From Paroedura picta (Eukaryota; Chordata; Lepidosauria; Squamata; Gekkonidae): 64,000 nt of DNA. The DNA is taken from NCBI RefSeq assembly GCF_049243985.1, contig NC_135381.1, forward strand, positions 26,894,345-26,958,344. The letters are read 5' to 3'. Positions 1 to 38,344 of this stretch are shown piece by piece; position 1 is the stretch's first letter; each line of letters opens with the position of its first letter. The translations under genes were made by a program, and so were the position numbers. Under the pieces are notes generated by a model that did not search any database, had not been told where the DNA came from, and saw only the letters and a program-made list of their open reading frames with translations.

Positions 1-69
1 TCGTTTGTCTTAACAACAGAACTCAAGTGTCACAGTATGAGGTACAACTGGTAAGCAAACATGCAGTTT

Positions 70-110
70 TGCCATGCATGCATGCACACACACACATGCA
101 TCTATGTATT
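70..110. repeat. Short CATG/CA microsatellite
   Basis: Simple alternating GCATG and CACA repeats. An open frame beginning here matches no protein I recognise. Confidence 0.7.
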
Positions 111-589
111 CATGTGTTGTTGGTATTCAGTGTCTTAGGACATTAGTCCTGCAAGCTTCTGGTAAACAACAGGCACTTGGATCCTCTCTCATTGGGCTCC
201 ATGGAAATTTTGGCCGAGTTCTTCAAAACAGTCAAGAGAGAGTCTTGTGTGTTTTGGAAGCTGGCAAACAGAGCAAGAGGGTACATTGGAAGGAGATGGG
301 CAAACATGTAGAACTGCAGGATAATTCAAAATGGGATGGTGGTTTCTGGTGCAAAAAGAAAAGGATCTACAGGAAACCTGAACTGGAAAATGAAAAGAAA
401 AAGGATTAATGTTTCTCTGGATTAATAGTATGTTAATAAGAAATTCTGGGCAACATATTTGGGACCACAGTGGGAACAATGCAGGGTGCAAAGGCAACTG
501 TTAATGGATGCTGAATACAATCAGCACGTAATACCCATGAATATAGTGGGCATGTTGCTTTAATTCTAACATTCCTTTTCTGAATGTAT

Positions 590-1050
590 AAATTCTGAAC
601 ATAGGACCAGAACCAATTGGATGAAATTAATTCAAAATAATTTTTGGCTAAACATCCAGAAGAAGTTCCTGACAGAGTGGTTCCTCAGTGGAACACATTT
701 CCTCAGGAGGTGGTGGGTTCTCCTTCCTTGGAAGTTTTAAAGCAGGGGATAGATAGCTGATTCTGTGAATTTAGGCAGATAATAAGTGGGTGGCCAGATG
801 GGGTTGGGTCCATGCTTGGCTCTTGTGGCCCTTTCTTTCGTGCCCAGGGAAATGCCAACCACCACTTTGGGGTCAGGAGGCAAATTTCCTCCAAGCCAGA
901 CTGGCCAGGAATTCTGGGGGGGAGCTAATCTGGGTGTGGAATGTTGGGGTCATTATGGGTGGACGGGGTGATTGTGAGTCCCCTGCATTCTGCAGGGGGC
1001 TGGATTAGATGACCCTGGAGGCCCCTTCCAACTCTGACTGATTCTAAGTA
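590..1050 (+). mobile_element. CR1 LINE 3' end, 5'-truncated
   Basis: The segment holds the C-terminal CR1 coding remnant and 3' UTR, ending in the typical GATGACCCTGGAGGCCCCTT and CCAACTCTGACTGATTC tail. No intact frame remains. CR1 copies are usually truncated at the 5' end on insertion. Confidence 0.8.
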
Positions 1051-2867
1051 ACCTGAAACCATATCTTCAAATGTCCACAATAGTCCTAAAAATTAATTTT
1101 TTGAAACTTAATGATTTTGAGCCAATGTTCTCCTGCCTTTAAGCTCACAAGTACTGTAATCACATTGTCAAAAAGGCTAGAAAGAATTTCAGGTTTCTGA
1201 AATGCTAGGAAATATTGAAGAGCACAAACAAAACAAAAACTCTCTTACTCTCTACACATAGCCTGAATGTTGCCCACCTTGAGTGTCTAATTTGTATAGG
1301 GAGAAAAAAGTGTTAATTTGGTTTAATTCTACTTGAACACACAAGAAGACACAGTGCGATTAATACAACTGTTGAAATTTCAGCAGATTGCATGAGGCTG
1401 GCTCACTTCAGCACAGAATGTTTATGTCCCAGTAAACATGGACAAGCCTTGCCACACTTCTGGGAGTGTTTGTGAATTGTGGAAAAAAGGATTGGTTGCA
1501 GGCCATGAGAAAAACAGATACCCCATTCAGAAAAGCAATGTTTGCAAATTGTATTAGGAACAAAAAGGACGCCTATTTGCACTGAAAACCAGTGTCACTG
1601 AGTTGCATGTGGAGGTCTGCCAAAAGCCATCCAAAGCTAACAAAACCCTGCAATGTTTATTCCAGCTACTTTCCAGCCCCTGGACATGTTCTTGGGCCTC
1701 AGATAAACACTATGATTGTTTGAATTTATTTTTCAAGTTTCAAGCCTTGAAGAGCAAGCAATTATTTTTTCCCCTCTCCACAGGCTTACTCCTATTTTGT
1801 CCTGCATCCAATTGTTCCATCATAGCTCACTGAACTCAGAAGAATCCCTATTTCAGTTGGGCCATACAGAGTAAAACAGCTGGCACAAGGCTAGCTATGA
1901 TTCAGATGAGTTTTGGCCTTCCTGAACCATGCTGGCAAAGACCTTTCATGACAGGGGCAGGCTAAGTTATTGTAGAATGCTGATTCTGACTTGTTTCCAC
2001 ACAGATATTTTTCTCCTGTCCGGTGCCCAAATTAAAGTGCTTTTTGAAGGGTGGGGGGAGATCCACATATCATGCTTCAACCTTCCCCTGCAAAGGTCTT
2101 ACCCGCATTGTAATAATTTCCTGCTGATGGAGTCATGTGTGTCTCGCATTTTCCCTACCAAAGGCTTTAAAAAAATGTAATTGCTATAGTGCTATAACAA
2201 TCACCATTTTTTTAAAAGGACCACAAAAACAATCCTTTTTCAGGGGAGCCAGCTTGCCGGTAGAGCAGCATAAAGACTTAAATAATAAATTAAAAAATAG
2301 CATGGCAGCTGTGGGAAGGACATGTGCAGAAGACTCCACTGCCAGTGTGCCTTTGCAGGAACAATAAAAGAAAAACCAGACCTCTCTGCAGTATGGAAGC
2401 AGCTCACATCCTGAAATGGAGAAAGCACAGGGCTGCCAACCCTGGTTTCACCCATAGTTGAACAAGCACAAGGTTTATAGCCCCCTCATCCTTGTCATGG
2501 ACCACAGATGTGAGATGAATTTTTTCCCTATGGATCATTTTTCATTTATAAGGTTTTATAAAATTAATACAGATTAATAACTTCTAATATAACATTAAGT
2601 AAGCTTGGCAGTTTCAAAGGTGTAATGAATGTTTTTCAGATGACTAACAATTGTGTAAGAAAGTACACAACATTGTTTTAATTTGCAAGTGGGGAGGATG
2701 GGATAAATATAATAATTCAAATATTAAAAAGCAAGTTATGAATTCACCTCATTGGGTTTGAATTGGGCTACACAGACAAAACTAAAGTTTTAAATTTATA
2801 TTTCTCTTCTGACTTTGTGGAAGGGAAACTGTAATCACTGTTCTCATTGTTCTCTGTTGCCCCAGAG
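1051..2867. other. Unannotated stretch, no gene seen
   Basis: Ordinary AT-leaning DNA on the 3' side of SEPT6. Short open frames have no recognisable domains. It could contain unrecognised SEPT6 terminal exon or 3' UTR sequence. Confidence 0.5.
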
Positions 2868-3512
2868 GGTCAGACCAGAGCCAATGGGTTGAAATTAATT
2901 CAAAAGAATTTCCAGCTAAACATCTGGAAGAAGTTCCTGACAGAGCGGTTCCTCAGTGGAACAGGCTTCCTTGGGTGGTGGTGAGTTCTCCTTCTTTGGA
3001 AGTTTTTAAGCAGAGTCTAGATGGTCATCTGACAGAAATGCTGATTTTATGAACTTGGGCAGTTTGTGAGTGGGTGGGCAAGAAGAGATGTCCCAGTATT
3101 TGCCTCTTGTGGCCCTTCCTTGCATACCCAGGGAATAGTTTATCACCACTGTGGCGAATTTTCTTCAGGCCAGGCTGGATTTTTTAATTTTTGGTGGGGG
3201 GCAGGATCACTTAAGTATGAAATTGGGATCACTGTGGGTAGGCAGGTAGTTTTGAGTTCCTGGACTGTGCAGGGGGTTGCACTAGATGACCCTTGAGGAC
3301 CCTTCCAACTAGGGTTGGGTGCTTTGGCGGCCGAAACAGCTGTTCTAGCCCGAAGCAGCCAGCGCCAGAACACAGGGGGGAGGGGCAGCACCGGTGTCAG
3401 TGCGCCAGTCAGCGCACACAGGCACGCAACCAGGATGCAGGTCCTGGCTGCTTCAGGCCAGAACGGCTGCTTCAGCCGCCAAAGCACCCAACTCCAATTC
3501 CAACTCTATGAC
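2868..3512 (+). mobile_element. CR1 LINE 3' end, interrupted by a MITE
   Basis: The CR1 3' region begins near CCAGAGCCAATGGGTTGAA and runs to GATGACCCTTGAGGACCC. Its last bases (CTATGAC) resume after an inserted element at 3310-3496. The CR1 copy is therefore older than the inserted MITE. Confidence 0.8.
3310..3496. mobile_element. hAT-type MITE, family B, copy 1
   Basis: The left end TAGGGTTGGGTGCTTTGGC and right end GCCAAAGCACCCAACTCCA are inverted repeats. Flanks CTTCCAAC (3302-3309) and ATTCCAAC (3497-3504) form a nearly exact 8-bp target duplication, the hAT signature. It lies inside a CR1 tail. It has no coding capacity. Confidence 0.75.
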
Positions 3513-5074
3513 TATATATGGTATTAACAAGTAATGCAAATGATGCTACAGAGAGAAAGTAAAATGAGGTCCTCTAGTGATCTCCAGGGAAGAGAGTTTA
3601 AATACTGCTGAAATATATGAGTGGACAACCAAATCCACAGCATATTCTACAGCTATGCTAAAATTAGTGCCTTAACAATTATCAGTGTCCCTCCTTTTTG
3701 TTTTTAAATTTAAACCATGTAAGGGAAGCACATGCCATATTATGTTTAATTCTTTAAATAAATATTCTTTCATTAAAATGTCAATAACAAAAATAATGAA
3801 GTTTTAAGTTGGTTTTTGTATAATTATACTCCACAATTAGGTTATTTTTTTCTTTATCAAATATTTCAGTTTAAATATTTGTTGCTAATGCAACATAAAA
3901 TTAAGATAGCGTACTCTTGTTACTAAGTATTAAAACAAACTAAACACAATCAGATTATATTTTATTTAGACCATGGGAAGTTTTCCAATTATAAATGTTT
4001 CTTGGAAAATCGGTATCATCAGTGTGAGCAAGAAATGGGTTAAACAGTCCTCCATCTGCATCTCAGCTACTGCAGGACCTGGTATATACATGGCAGCAGA
4101 ATAAAGGGATACAATGGACTGTACTAAGACAGCAGGTTGCCTTTTTGGATATTCACCCATGATAAAAAAAGAGGAAGATTCTAGCCTTGCCAGTTTAGAA
4201 AAATAGCTTGTAAGGACAGGAAATATTACTTTCATCTGGCAACCCTATCAAGACTTAAGAGCTAAGATATGGATTTGCTTTCTTTTACTTTTTGTCATGC
4301 TGTTTTTGCCTTGCCATCCTTGCTTTGTAATGTGGCTTAAATATATAATATATATATATTATAAAACTACACTTTATTATAACAAACTTGGCCTCTGAGT
4401 GAACTGGTTTTGGCGCTCTCTATCCTGTGGGAACCCAGAGGGGCTGGGCAATCTTCTTTCCCTGGCTTGGAGTGTTCTTACATAGCAGTACAAAAGAGCA
4501 TTCAAAAATGGGATCCCCTATCTGCAATCTAAACCAGTACATACATTCTAGTGCCTCACTCCAGGGTTGTGGGCAGGCTTCCCGAGGAGGATGGCATTTC
4601 AGAGGTGACATTACTTCCACGTGATGTTCTACGAATTATCCTTAATTGCTGTAGTAAACACCCTAAGACTAATGGAAATTCCTAGAGCATCAATGCCATC
4701 TTCCACCCATTTTTACTCCCACTCCTAATGTTATTGAGGGTTGGTGCAGGGGATGGCTTGCAGATGGCAGGCTTAATTGTGAGTTCAATTAAAAATGTCT
4801 GTTGGATGAAACAAACTTACCTTATATAGCACATGGCTAGCACCCACCAAGCTGCTGCATATGCACTGTTAATATGTCAGCGCAACTTCTGCCTAAACTA
4901 CAGGCATGCTAAGACTGCATATGTGATAGCTAAGCCCCCAATGTCAACAATGTTAGATGTGTGTAACATCCCATGAGTAATTTCTTCTTGCACTCCAGCA
5001 TTCTGTTTAATCCAGGCATGTAGATCAGACCTGGGTGAAGGGAGTTGAGAGGTGAATAATAAGGGCATGATAGA
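3513..5074. other. AT-rich stretch, no gene seen
   Basis: AT-rich DNA with a TATATA run near 4335-4360. The minus-strand open frame at 3966-4235 has no recognisable domain. I see no gene or clear repeat here. Confidence 0.5.
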
Positions 5075-5225
5075 CTGAAGTTGGTAGCCATGTTGGTCTG
5101 AAGCAGCAGAACAAATTTAGAGTCCAGTTTATCTGAGGAAGTGTGCGTGCACACGAAAACTCAAACCTTGAATAAATCTTTGTGAGTCTTAAAGGTGCTA
5201 CTGGACTCTGAATTGGTTCTAATAA
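5075..5225. repeat. Dispersed repeat with GTAGCC...GGTCTGAAG head (palindromic family)
   Basis: It begins GTTGGTAGCCATGTTGGTCT and ends AAAGGTGCTACTGGACTCTG. The same tail recurs at 34655-34750, 43886-44050 and 59650-59755. Arms of the family are inverted relative to each other, so it is probably a non-autonomous element. Confidence 0.6.
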
Positions 5226-5795
5226 GGGCATGTTGGGGGCAACTGGGTCTGTTGGCTGTGGTAGGTGCCAGATCATACTGCAAAGGCTGTGGGTCCAATG
5301 TGGCATTTTATCTTCGCACACAATGCCTTTTGATCCCAGTGCAATGGCTATCGTGTTTAGTCAAGCTTACCAGCACAGTGTACCCTCATGCACCATGCAG
5401 CAAACAGCAGGGGTTAACTGTAAAAACAGCATACAAATGACAACTCATGAGGATGAAAGCAAAACGTCAGTTTGCCAAAAATAAAAGAAAACAATAAATT
5501 AGTACATTGTTTAAAGAAGAACAAACAAAAAAAAGACCTTAATCGGGCTAATCAACACAGGAATTTCCTCAAACTAGAGTGACATATGGCCTAATTTTCC
5601 AGTGCTAAAATGAAAGACTATAATGGCAGAGAAGGCACCACTCCACAGACTCATCTGTACGATCACCCCTCCCCCCCCATACCTGGCATCGGTAACTGGA
5701 GAAGCAAAATGAATGTGGGCAGCAGGGGACTGGGCCTTAAATGGCAGGTGTTTCTTTTTGGGTGACTTTGGTGGCAAGGAAATAATGGCTTCAGC

Positions 5796-6038
5796 TAGGG
5801 TTGGGCACTTTGGCGCCTGAAGCAGCTGGTTTCTTCCGGTGCAGCGAGCGCTACGCCACGAGGGGGAGGCGCGGGCGTTAGCACGCTGGCGGGCACACAC
5901 ACGCAGGTGCAGAGATCCGTGCCTGCGTGTGTGTGCCCACCAGCGCACTGTTGCCCACCCCTTCCCTCTCCCCTGCAGCATGGCGCTTATTGCGCCAGGA
6001 GAAACTGGCTGCTTCGGGCGCTGAAGTGCCCAATCCTA
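5796..6038. mobile_element. hAT-type MITE, family B, copy 2
   Basis: Terminal inverted repeats TAGGGTTGGGCACTTTGGC and GTGCCCAATCCTA are flanked by the perfect 8-bp duplication GCTTCAGC (5788-5795 and 6039-6046). The interior is GC-rich and itself palindromic around a CGCAGGTGCAG centre. No transposase is encoded. Confidence 0.85.
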
Positions 6039-6507
6039 GCTTCAGCTGTGTGGTGAGGGGTCAGGATGCCCTGACTGACTGCTGTCACGTGGAACAATTC
6101 AAAGCAATCTATCATAATGTGTGAACTGACTTTCAGGCAATTTTCATATGTTAGCTGTGACAGGTTTCCCATTAGATCAGGGTTACGTTTTAGCACATGC
6201 TATATGATAACAGAGGAGGCCTCCCCAGATGTCGGGTTTGTTAAGCAACTTGCATTCATCCGTTATTTTACCAGCATTTCAGCCAGCGGGATCAGAGACT
6301 TTCTTAGCACAGCCAAGAGTCAACTGACTTCTGTTAAATATGCAATAACTCTGTTCAGGGAGAACATGGCAGTCTCTCACTTCACTCTTTGGAGTCAGTG
6401 CCTGAACCGAAGCAGCTAAGATACGTCTGCTCTGTTCCAGAAGGTAAAGGCAGAGCAGTGGTAAGGGAGAACAGCAGCACGAAAGACTAATGAAGGAAGC
6501 AAACTTA

Positions 6508-32676
<26,169 letters not shown>

Positions 32677-33572
32677 GGCCCCTCCGCCGCCTCCAGAAGC
32701 CGAGCAAGCCGCAAACTCGCCCTTCTCCTCGGCCCGGTTGCGCTGACGGGGAAGGGGAAGGGGGGGAGAGAGACCCGGCCACTGCGGCACTGGCGAGGGG
32801 GAGAAACGGGGTGGGGACGCCGCCGCCGCCGCCCAGCCGCTCGCTCCAGCCAGACACCCGGTCCGGCCCCAAGCAGGGCGCGCGAGGGCAGCGCTCCAGA
32901 AAGGGCCCCTGGGCCGCGCGTGTCCCCCCGGGGGGCGTGCCCCGAGGCGGCTGCAGAGCCACGCGCCTCCCCCCCCCTCCGGCAGGCTGGAATGGTGCAG
33001 GCCGAGCCGTGCGACTAGTCAGCGCGGCTACAATGTGGCTGCGCGCCTGCCCGGGTGCCTCTCAATGACTCGGGGAGCCGGAGCGGAGGGGAGGGAGCGC
33101 TTGGGCCCGGCAATCGCCTCATTGGCTCTTCCCCGCCCTGGTCCAGTGCAGCTCCATCCTGGGCAGGAGTACAAAGGCAAGCCTTGCCGCTGCTGGGCTC
33201 AGGAGCCGAGGCCAGGGCCCCGAGGGCGCTTTGTCCTGCACACGGGCGCACAGAATCGCCTCCTTCGCTGCTTCCTTTGCTGGGAGATGGACCCCCGGAG
33301 GGAATGAAACAGCCTGCGGTTAACACCCCAGATGTGCAGCACACACAGCCATCCTGGGGTGGCAGGGCAGGGCTGGCCCTTGAATGTTGAGGCAGGATGG
33401 TGGTGGTGATAAGCAGGGGAAACAATGCCCATCCATGAATTTGTCTATTGGAGCCCTCTGACCTCCTGTTTTCCCTGAACCTTCCTATCCTGCAAGAGGC
33501 CATTGAGAGGTGGGCTGTGTTGCGGATGTAGATCTGCCAAAGACCAACCTTGAGTCTTGTTGTCTTCTACAA

Positions 33573-33645
33573 CAGGGGTAGTCAACCTGTGGTCCTCCAG
33601 ATGTCCATGGACTACAATTCCCATGAGCCCCTGCCAGCGTTTGCT
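33573..33645. mobile_element. hAT-type palindromic MITE, family A, copy 6 (half)
   Basis: Only the left half (CAGGGGTAGTCAACCTGTGG to CCAGCGTTTGCTG) remains; the mirror half is lost. It lies about 900 bases upstream of the SEPT6 start codon. Confidence 0.85.
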
Positions 33646-33756
33646 GTTCATAGGCCCACTAGTTCTGGCGTTTCTTCCATGAACCCACAAATGTAACACT
33701 GCTAACAAAGATGGGATAAACCACCAGCAGAGACTACACTTAGTTCGGAGCCCAAC

Positions 33757-34185
33757 TGTCAGGAACCAGGCGGTTGAGACCCTGCAGACTCGCATCCCAG
33801 ACATCACTCTCGGGCTTCGGGATGAAGCTTTAAGTAAAAGTCTTTATTTGGAGAATCAGAACAAGTATCAGCACATCACATAAGCTCAAAGCAGGAATCT
33901 TGAGAGAGAGACAGGGCAAAGCAGATATACCTTATCTAGGTGAGGGGGGCATTGGGGCAGCATTTGGCAGGAACATTAATTCACACAGAAAGAGCAATAC
34001 AGTTCCTTTTGATATACAGAGTGCCAAAACACCCAAGGCAGACATCTGGTATTTAGACTGAGTGGCCAGTGGAAACAGCTTTGAGATAAGAGAGTGAGAA
34101 GAGGATGAGCCTTTGAAATTCAGGCAGCGATGGGAGGGTCGTCTGAAGCAATGCCCTGCCACTTTGCACCTGAGCATCCTACTCC
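33757..34185 (-). mobile_element. Possible solo LTR
   Basis: The block begins TGTCAGGAACC on the plus strand, so the minus strand ends in CA. It contains a minus-strand AATAAAGACTTTTACTT motif near that end, as in the R region of an LTR. No internal element and no clear target duplication were seen, and the far boundary is uncertain. A relic, if real. Confidence 0.35.
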
Positions 34186-34244
34186 ACAAGCACCATTCAG
34201 TATGAGGACATTAAGACCTCCAAGGACACAAACACCTAGTTTCT

Positions 34245-34657
34245 CTAAATGAAACAAAATCTTCTGGGCCAGATTAATTGCATCCAAGGGTACTAAAAAA
34301 AACTTGCAGATATATTCTCTGAACTTCTGTCCATTATTTTTGACACTTCTTGGAGAACAGGTGAGGTGTCAGATGATTGGAGGCAGGCGAATGTTGTCCC
34401 CATCTTCAAGAAAGGGAAAAAGGAGGATCTGGGTAACTATTGAACCATCTGAACTTGACATCTGTAGCTGGCAAAATTTTGGAACAAATAATCAAACACT
34501 CAGTCCATGAGCAGCTGGAACTGAAAGCTGTGATTTCTAAGACTCAGCATGGGTTTCACAAGAAAAAGTCATGTCAGACCAACCTTATCCCTTTTTTTAT
34601 GAAAGTGACTACCTTGCTTGATCAGGGGAATGCCATGGACAGTTTATCTGGATTTCA
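34245..34657 (+). mobile_element. CR1 LINE, reverse transcriptase fragment
   Basis: The plus strand encodes the CR1 segment around SVAGKILEQIIKHSVHEQLE and QHGFHKKKSCQTNLIPFF, preceded by ANVVPIFKKGKKEDLGNY. Both ends are truncated and stops are present. Confidence 0.85.
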
Positions 34658-34750
34658 ATAAAATCAGAGTCCAATAGCACCTTTAAGACCAACAAAGATT
34701 TATTCAAGGCATGAGCGTTTGAGTGCAAGCACTCTTCCTCAGACTATGAA
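34655..34750. repeat. Palindromic-family repeat, half copy
   Basis: AATCAGAGTCCAATAGCACC to CACTCTTCCTCAGACTATG matches one arm of the palindrome at 43886-44050. It abuts the CR1 fragment. Confidence 0.65.
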
Positions 34751-35024
34751 CTCCCGTCATGAGAGTGGGAATATATGAATATGAAGGCCTACCATGCACA
34801 CACTGTGCCTTACTGGAAACTTAGCAGTTCAGTTCAATTCTCAGATATGAAACATAACAAAGAAGTTCCCCTGAATTCTATAATCTGAACCAACATGTAA
34901 ATCCTACTGAACACTATGAGATTTCTTTCCATATGAGTAGGACTGCGGAGTGTGTGGCTTTCAGGAGAAGCTATACTGTTCCTAGTGGCTATACTTGGAA
35001 ATGCACATAAACCTGGGTGTGCTT

Positions 35025-35330
35025 TAGGCTTGCCTGATCCAGATTGGGAAACTACTGGAGATTTGGGGATGGAGATCTATGGGATACATTTCCATAGTGT
35101 CCATTTCCTCAAGGGAAACTGATCTCTGTAGAGTGGAGATTCTGGAGGATCACGATGTATTGAGCTGTTATAATGTTTTACAGAAAGTTGTACGATGTTA
35201 CAGACTGTACAATGTTCAATGTAAACCGCCCAGAGCTGCAAAGAATGGGAGGTATGAAAATCCAATAAATAAAATAAATAAATGAAAAAAAAATCTCCAG
35301 GTCCTACCTAGAGGACATCTCAGACATTGA
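35025..35330. mobile_element. MITE-like repeat, family E, interrupted by a LINE/SINE tail
   Basis: Left part TAGGCTTGCCTGATCCAG to GGAGATTCTGGAGGATC; it resumes near 35297 (ATCTCCAGGTCCTACCT). Between lies a tail piece with ATGTAAACCGCCCAGAGC and an (AATA)n run (about 35160-35290), a younger insertion. Confidence 0.5.
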
Positions 35331-36232
35331 ATTCTGATGTGCATCTTTGCTAAACAGGTGCTGGCAGTTCCCATCTAAACAAACGAAGGAGATGGAGATC
35401 TTGGATTTTATTTGTCCTGACAAAACTAGGCATTTGCTACTTTAACTTACTGTGCTTCTCTCATTTTGTGAAACCAGCACTGTAGCCGTTTTCTGCAACA
35501 TATTGTTGCCATCGTTCCTACATGTTGCATTACTTACATTACATTTCCAGTTTCTGTGTTCCTGTATCAGTTTAGCGTAATCAAAACATTCATACATTTA
35601 ACTTTTGGTTTGTTACTTGTGTGTGAGTGTTAAATGCTCTAACCAATCACCTAGAAATCCCAGATGCATGACAAAAAAGTATCCATGAGCCATATATGCA
35701 TACAACATATATGCATCAAATGACTGTCTCATTCAAAAGCTAGCTCTGTTCCTGTCCCTGGTTCTGCCTTTTGGAAAGGACTTCTTTCTGTGTTGTTATT
35801 GTGAGTTGCTAGAGGTATTCTTCTCACTTATGGAGGTGGAATATACGAGATCTATATTTTGCATGATTTCATGACATGAGAATATACTACAGGGGGCATT
35901 GGAGAAGTTATGTAGTTACCATTTGGAACTTCCAGATATTTTCAACTAATTTCCTCCTGTGTCCTGATTGGTCCTGATGGAGACTTCTTGCTCCTTTGAG
36001 CACACATCCTGCCTGTTTCTCTCCAGAGAATGTTAGTCAGACTCTTAGGACTATCACTCTCCTCTCTTACTCACAAAATTTGTTTCTCTTCTTAATAAAA
36101 CTATTCTCCTTCTGAGACAGGAGGACATCTCGGTGGGTGGTTCCCACCACACTTTGTGGGAGGCAGGACAAATTGAATTTCCAGTCTTCTGGTGGGGAAC
36201 ACTATGCACCTCCAGTCTGGCTCTTTCCTACC

Positions 36233-36440
36233 TCAAGAAGGAGAGCAGTCATTTATTTGTTTGTTTGTTTGTTCGACTTATTGCCCGCCACTCTCATAAT
36301 AGGCTCGTGGCAGGTTACAACAGTCCATTAAAACCCCATTAAAACCTCATTAAAACATATCCAGACATACGTTAATACAGATTCTTAAAAACTGACTCCT
36401 AAAATGGTTAAAAACCATGGTGGTCACTAACCTGCTAGCC
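36233..36440. mobile_element. L2-type LINE tail, antisense
   Basis: (TTTG)n run, then ATTGCCCGCCACTCTCATAA and CCCATTAAAACCTCATTAAA; same tail as 11425, 56190 and 60170. Confidence 0.5.
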
Positions 36441-36739
36441 CCTAAAAAATCTAATATAGGATTGGGAGGAGGGAGCACAGATTAGATGTCTCTCTTTTCT
36501 CTTTCCGTTAATTCCTTCAATTTGCTTCTTCCTGCTTACTAGCCTTCTCCACTCCATTCCTATTCTTGCCTATATTTTGATTTTTCTGGTCTTCTGTTGC
36601 TGTGATTGAGAGCTTTTGAGGAGGTGTATGGAGTGTTCCCACACTCTGTTGTTCTGGTGGCCATTTTGTGTTTGAAAGTGTGTAGTGGTGGATTCAAAGC
36701 ATGAGGATGCCTTTGTTTTCTTCTGAGAAGGGACAGATG

Positions 36740-38344
36740 CCTACAGTTCACAGAGGGCCAGCAGAGCCCAGGTCCGATGCAGCCGTGGCAAGAGGCAAAG
36801 CGAGTCAAGCAGAGCCCATGGAGCAAGAACAGCACCAGTTCGGAAGGGCTCCAGCACTCTGACAACCAGGAACTTCAGGGAGCCACAGGTATGTCAGATC
36901 AAGATAGTGGCCCTACCCTGGGTCAGTTTAATTTGCCTCCTGAGTTTTTAATTTATCTGCAAAATTCGATGCAGGCTGAGAATGCTAAGTTTTGTCCTCA
37001 GCACTTGCCTATGCTCAGCAGAGTTGATTGTTCCAGATCCTCTTCACTGGTCCCCTGTGCTCAGGGGGATAAAGGTCCTTCTTTCCCTGCACAACACCAG
37101 GGAAGGTGGCTGACTAAGGCAGCTCATAAGAGGACTCACTATAACCCGCCTAGACAGTCTGAGTCCTCAGAAGAGGAGGTTACATCCGGAGAGTGTGAAC
37201 AGGGTGAATTTATCACAGATGGAGAGGATGTGGAACCAGTTGAGGTTCCTCAGCAAACAGAACATTTCTTTAATGCTGAGGACTTTCAGTTTCTGTTGAA
37301 CAAATCCCTCTCTATTTTATATTAGAGGCACAGATGAGCCTCCTACCAAGAAGACAGACAAATATTATGGCCCTAGGGATAGTGGAGATCTTTTCCCTAG
37401 GCAAAAATGCACTCAGAAATTTTTCCCTTGGAGTATTTTGAAAAAAAGATCTGCGCTGAGTGGGAAAATCCTTTTATGACTAAGCAACTCCCTTTGTTTA
37501 TCCTGACTATGTAGAGTCTATGTTGCAGGTTCGTGCCATTGGTGGTCCAGTTTTTGCTCTTCAGTCATCTGGCCTGGTCTCTGAGGATGGAGTAGGATAC
37601 CTCAAAGACATTATGGACAGAAAGTCTGATGCAGGTCTATGTAAAGTGCACAAAGTCATGGCTATGGTTATCAGGGCATCTGCCACATCCTCAGTTGTGC
37701 CTACAACTGCCCTAGCTTGGTGTAGGAAGATATCTTCCCTGATTCCTGAGTCAGAGCCTCCTTTGCTGAAGGGAACTCATAAGCTTCATAAGGTGTCTTC
37801 ATTCAGACACTTCTTTGGAACACTATGGTTTTTGCAGCCATGGCAGCCAAATGTCTTCTATGGCTTAAGGCAGGGGTCATCAACCTGTGGTCCTCCAGAT
37901 GTTCATGGACTAGAATCCCCATGAACCTCTGCCAGCATTTGCTGGCAGGGGCTCATGGGAATTGTAGTCCATGAACATCTGGAGGACCACAGGTTGATAA
38001 CCCCTGCCTTAAGGCATGGCAGGCAGATCCCCATTCAATACCATAGTTATGACCTACCCCTTCCAAGGGATAGGTTTTGTAGGGAGGACCTATATTGGGT
38101 CCTGGTGGAGATGAGGGACAAGAATAAGGCACTTCCACAATTTATTCAGAGGGATGAAAAGCCCTTTCCCTCCATTTTCCTGACCCAAAATTATTTACCT
38201 AGGTACCAGCCGGAAGGTAAAACGGGTTCTTGGGATCAGTTCAAGCAGGGCTACCATAGGAGAGGTTTCAACTCTAGATACTACAGATTCTGGCAGGGCA
38301 GATATGATCATCCAGAAGTGGATTCCCCCTTTAAAAACCACTAG
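36740..38344 (+). mobile_element. Fossil DIRS-type retrotransposon, gag-like part
   Basis: The plus strand carries the gag-like ORF1 region of a vertebrate DIRS (tyrosine-recombinase) retrotransposon. Recognisable pieces include an acidic Ser/Glu-rich segment, KICAEWENPF, GYLKDIMDRKSDAG, and a C-terminal Arg/Tyr/Gly-rich tail. The reverse transcriptase/RNase H and recombinase parts are absent. It is broken, with at least three breaks, and is interrupted by a family A MITE at 37871-38006. It is older than that MITE. Confidence 0.7.
37871..38006. mobile_element. hAT-type palindromic MITE, family A, copy 7, inside the DIRS fossil
   Basis: Duplication GCTTAAGG/CCTTAAGG (37863-37870, 38007-38014; 7 of 8 match). 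Ends CAGGGGTCATCAACCTG. Confidence 0.9.

Noticed and set aside
36777-37325. 182-codon frame as a possible host gene
   Set aside because: It runs directly into DIRS gag-like sequence and has no splice sites or host homology that I recognise.
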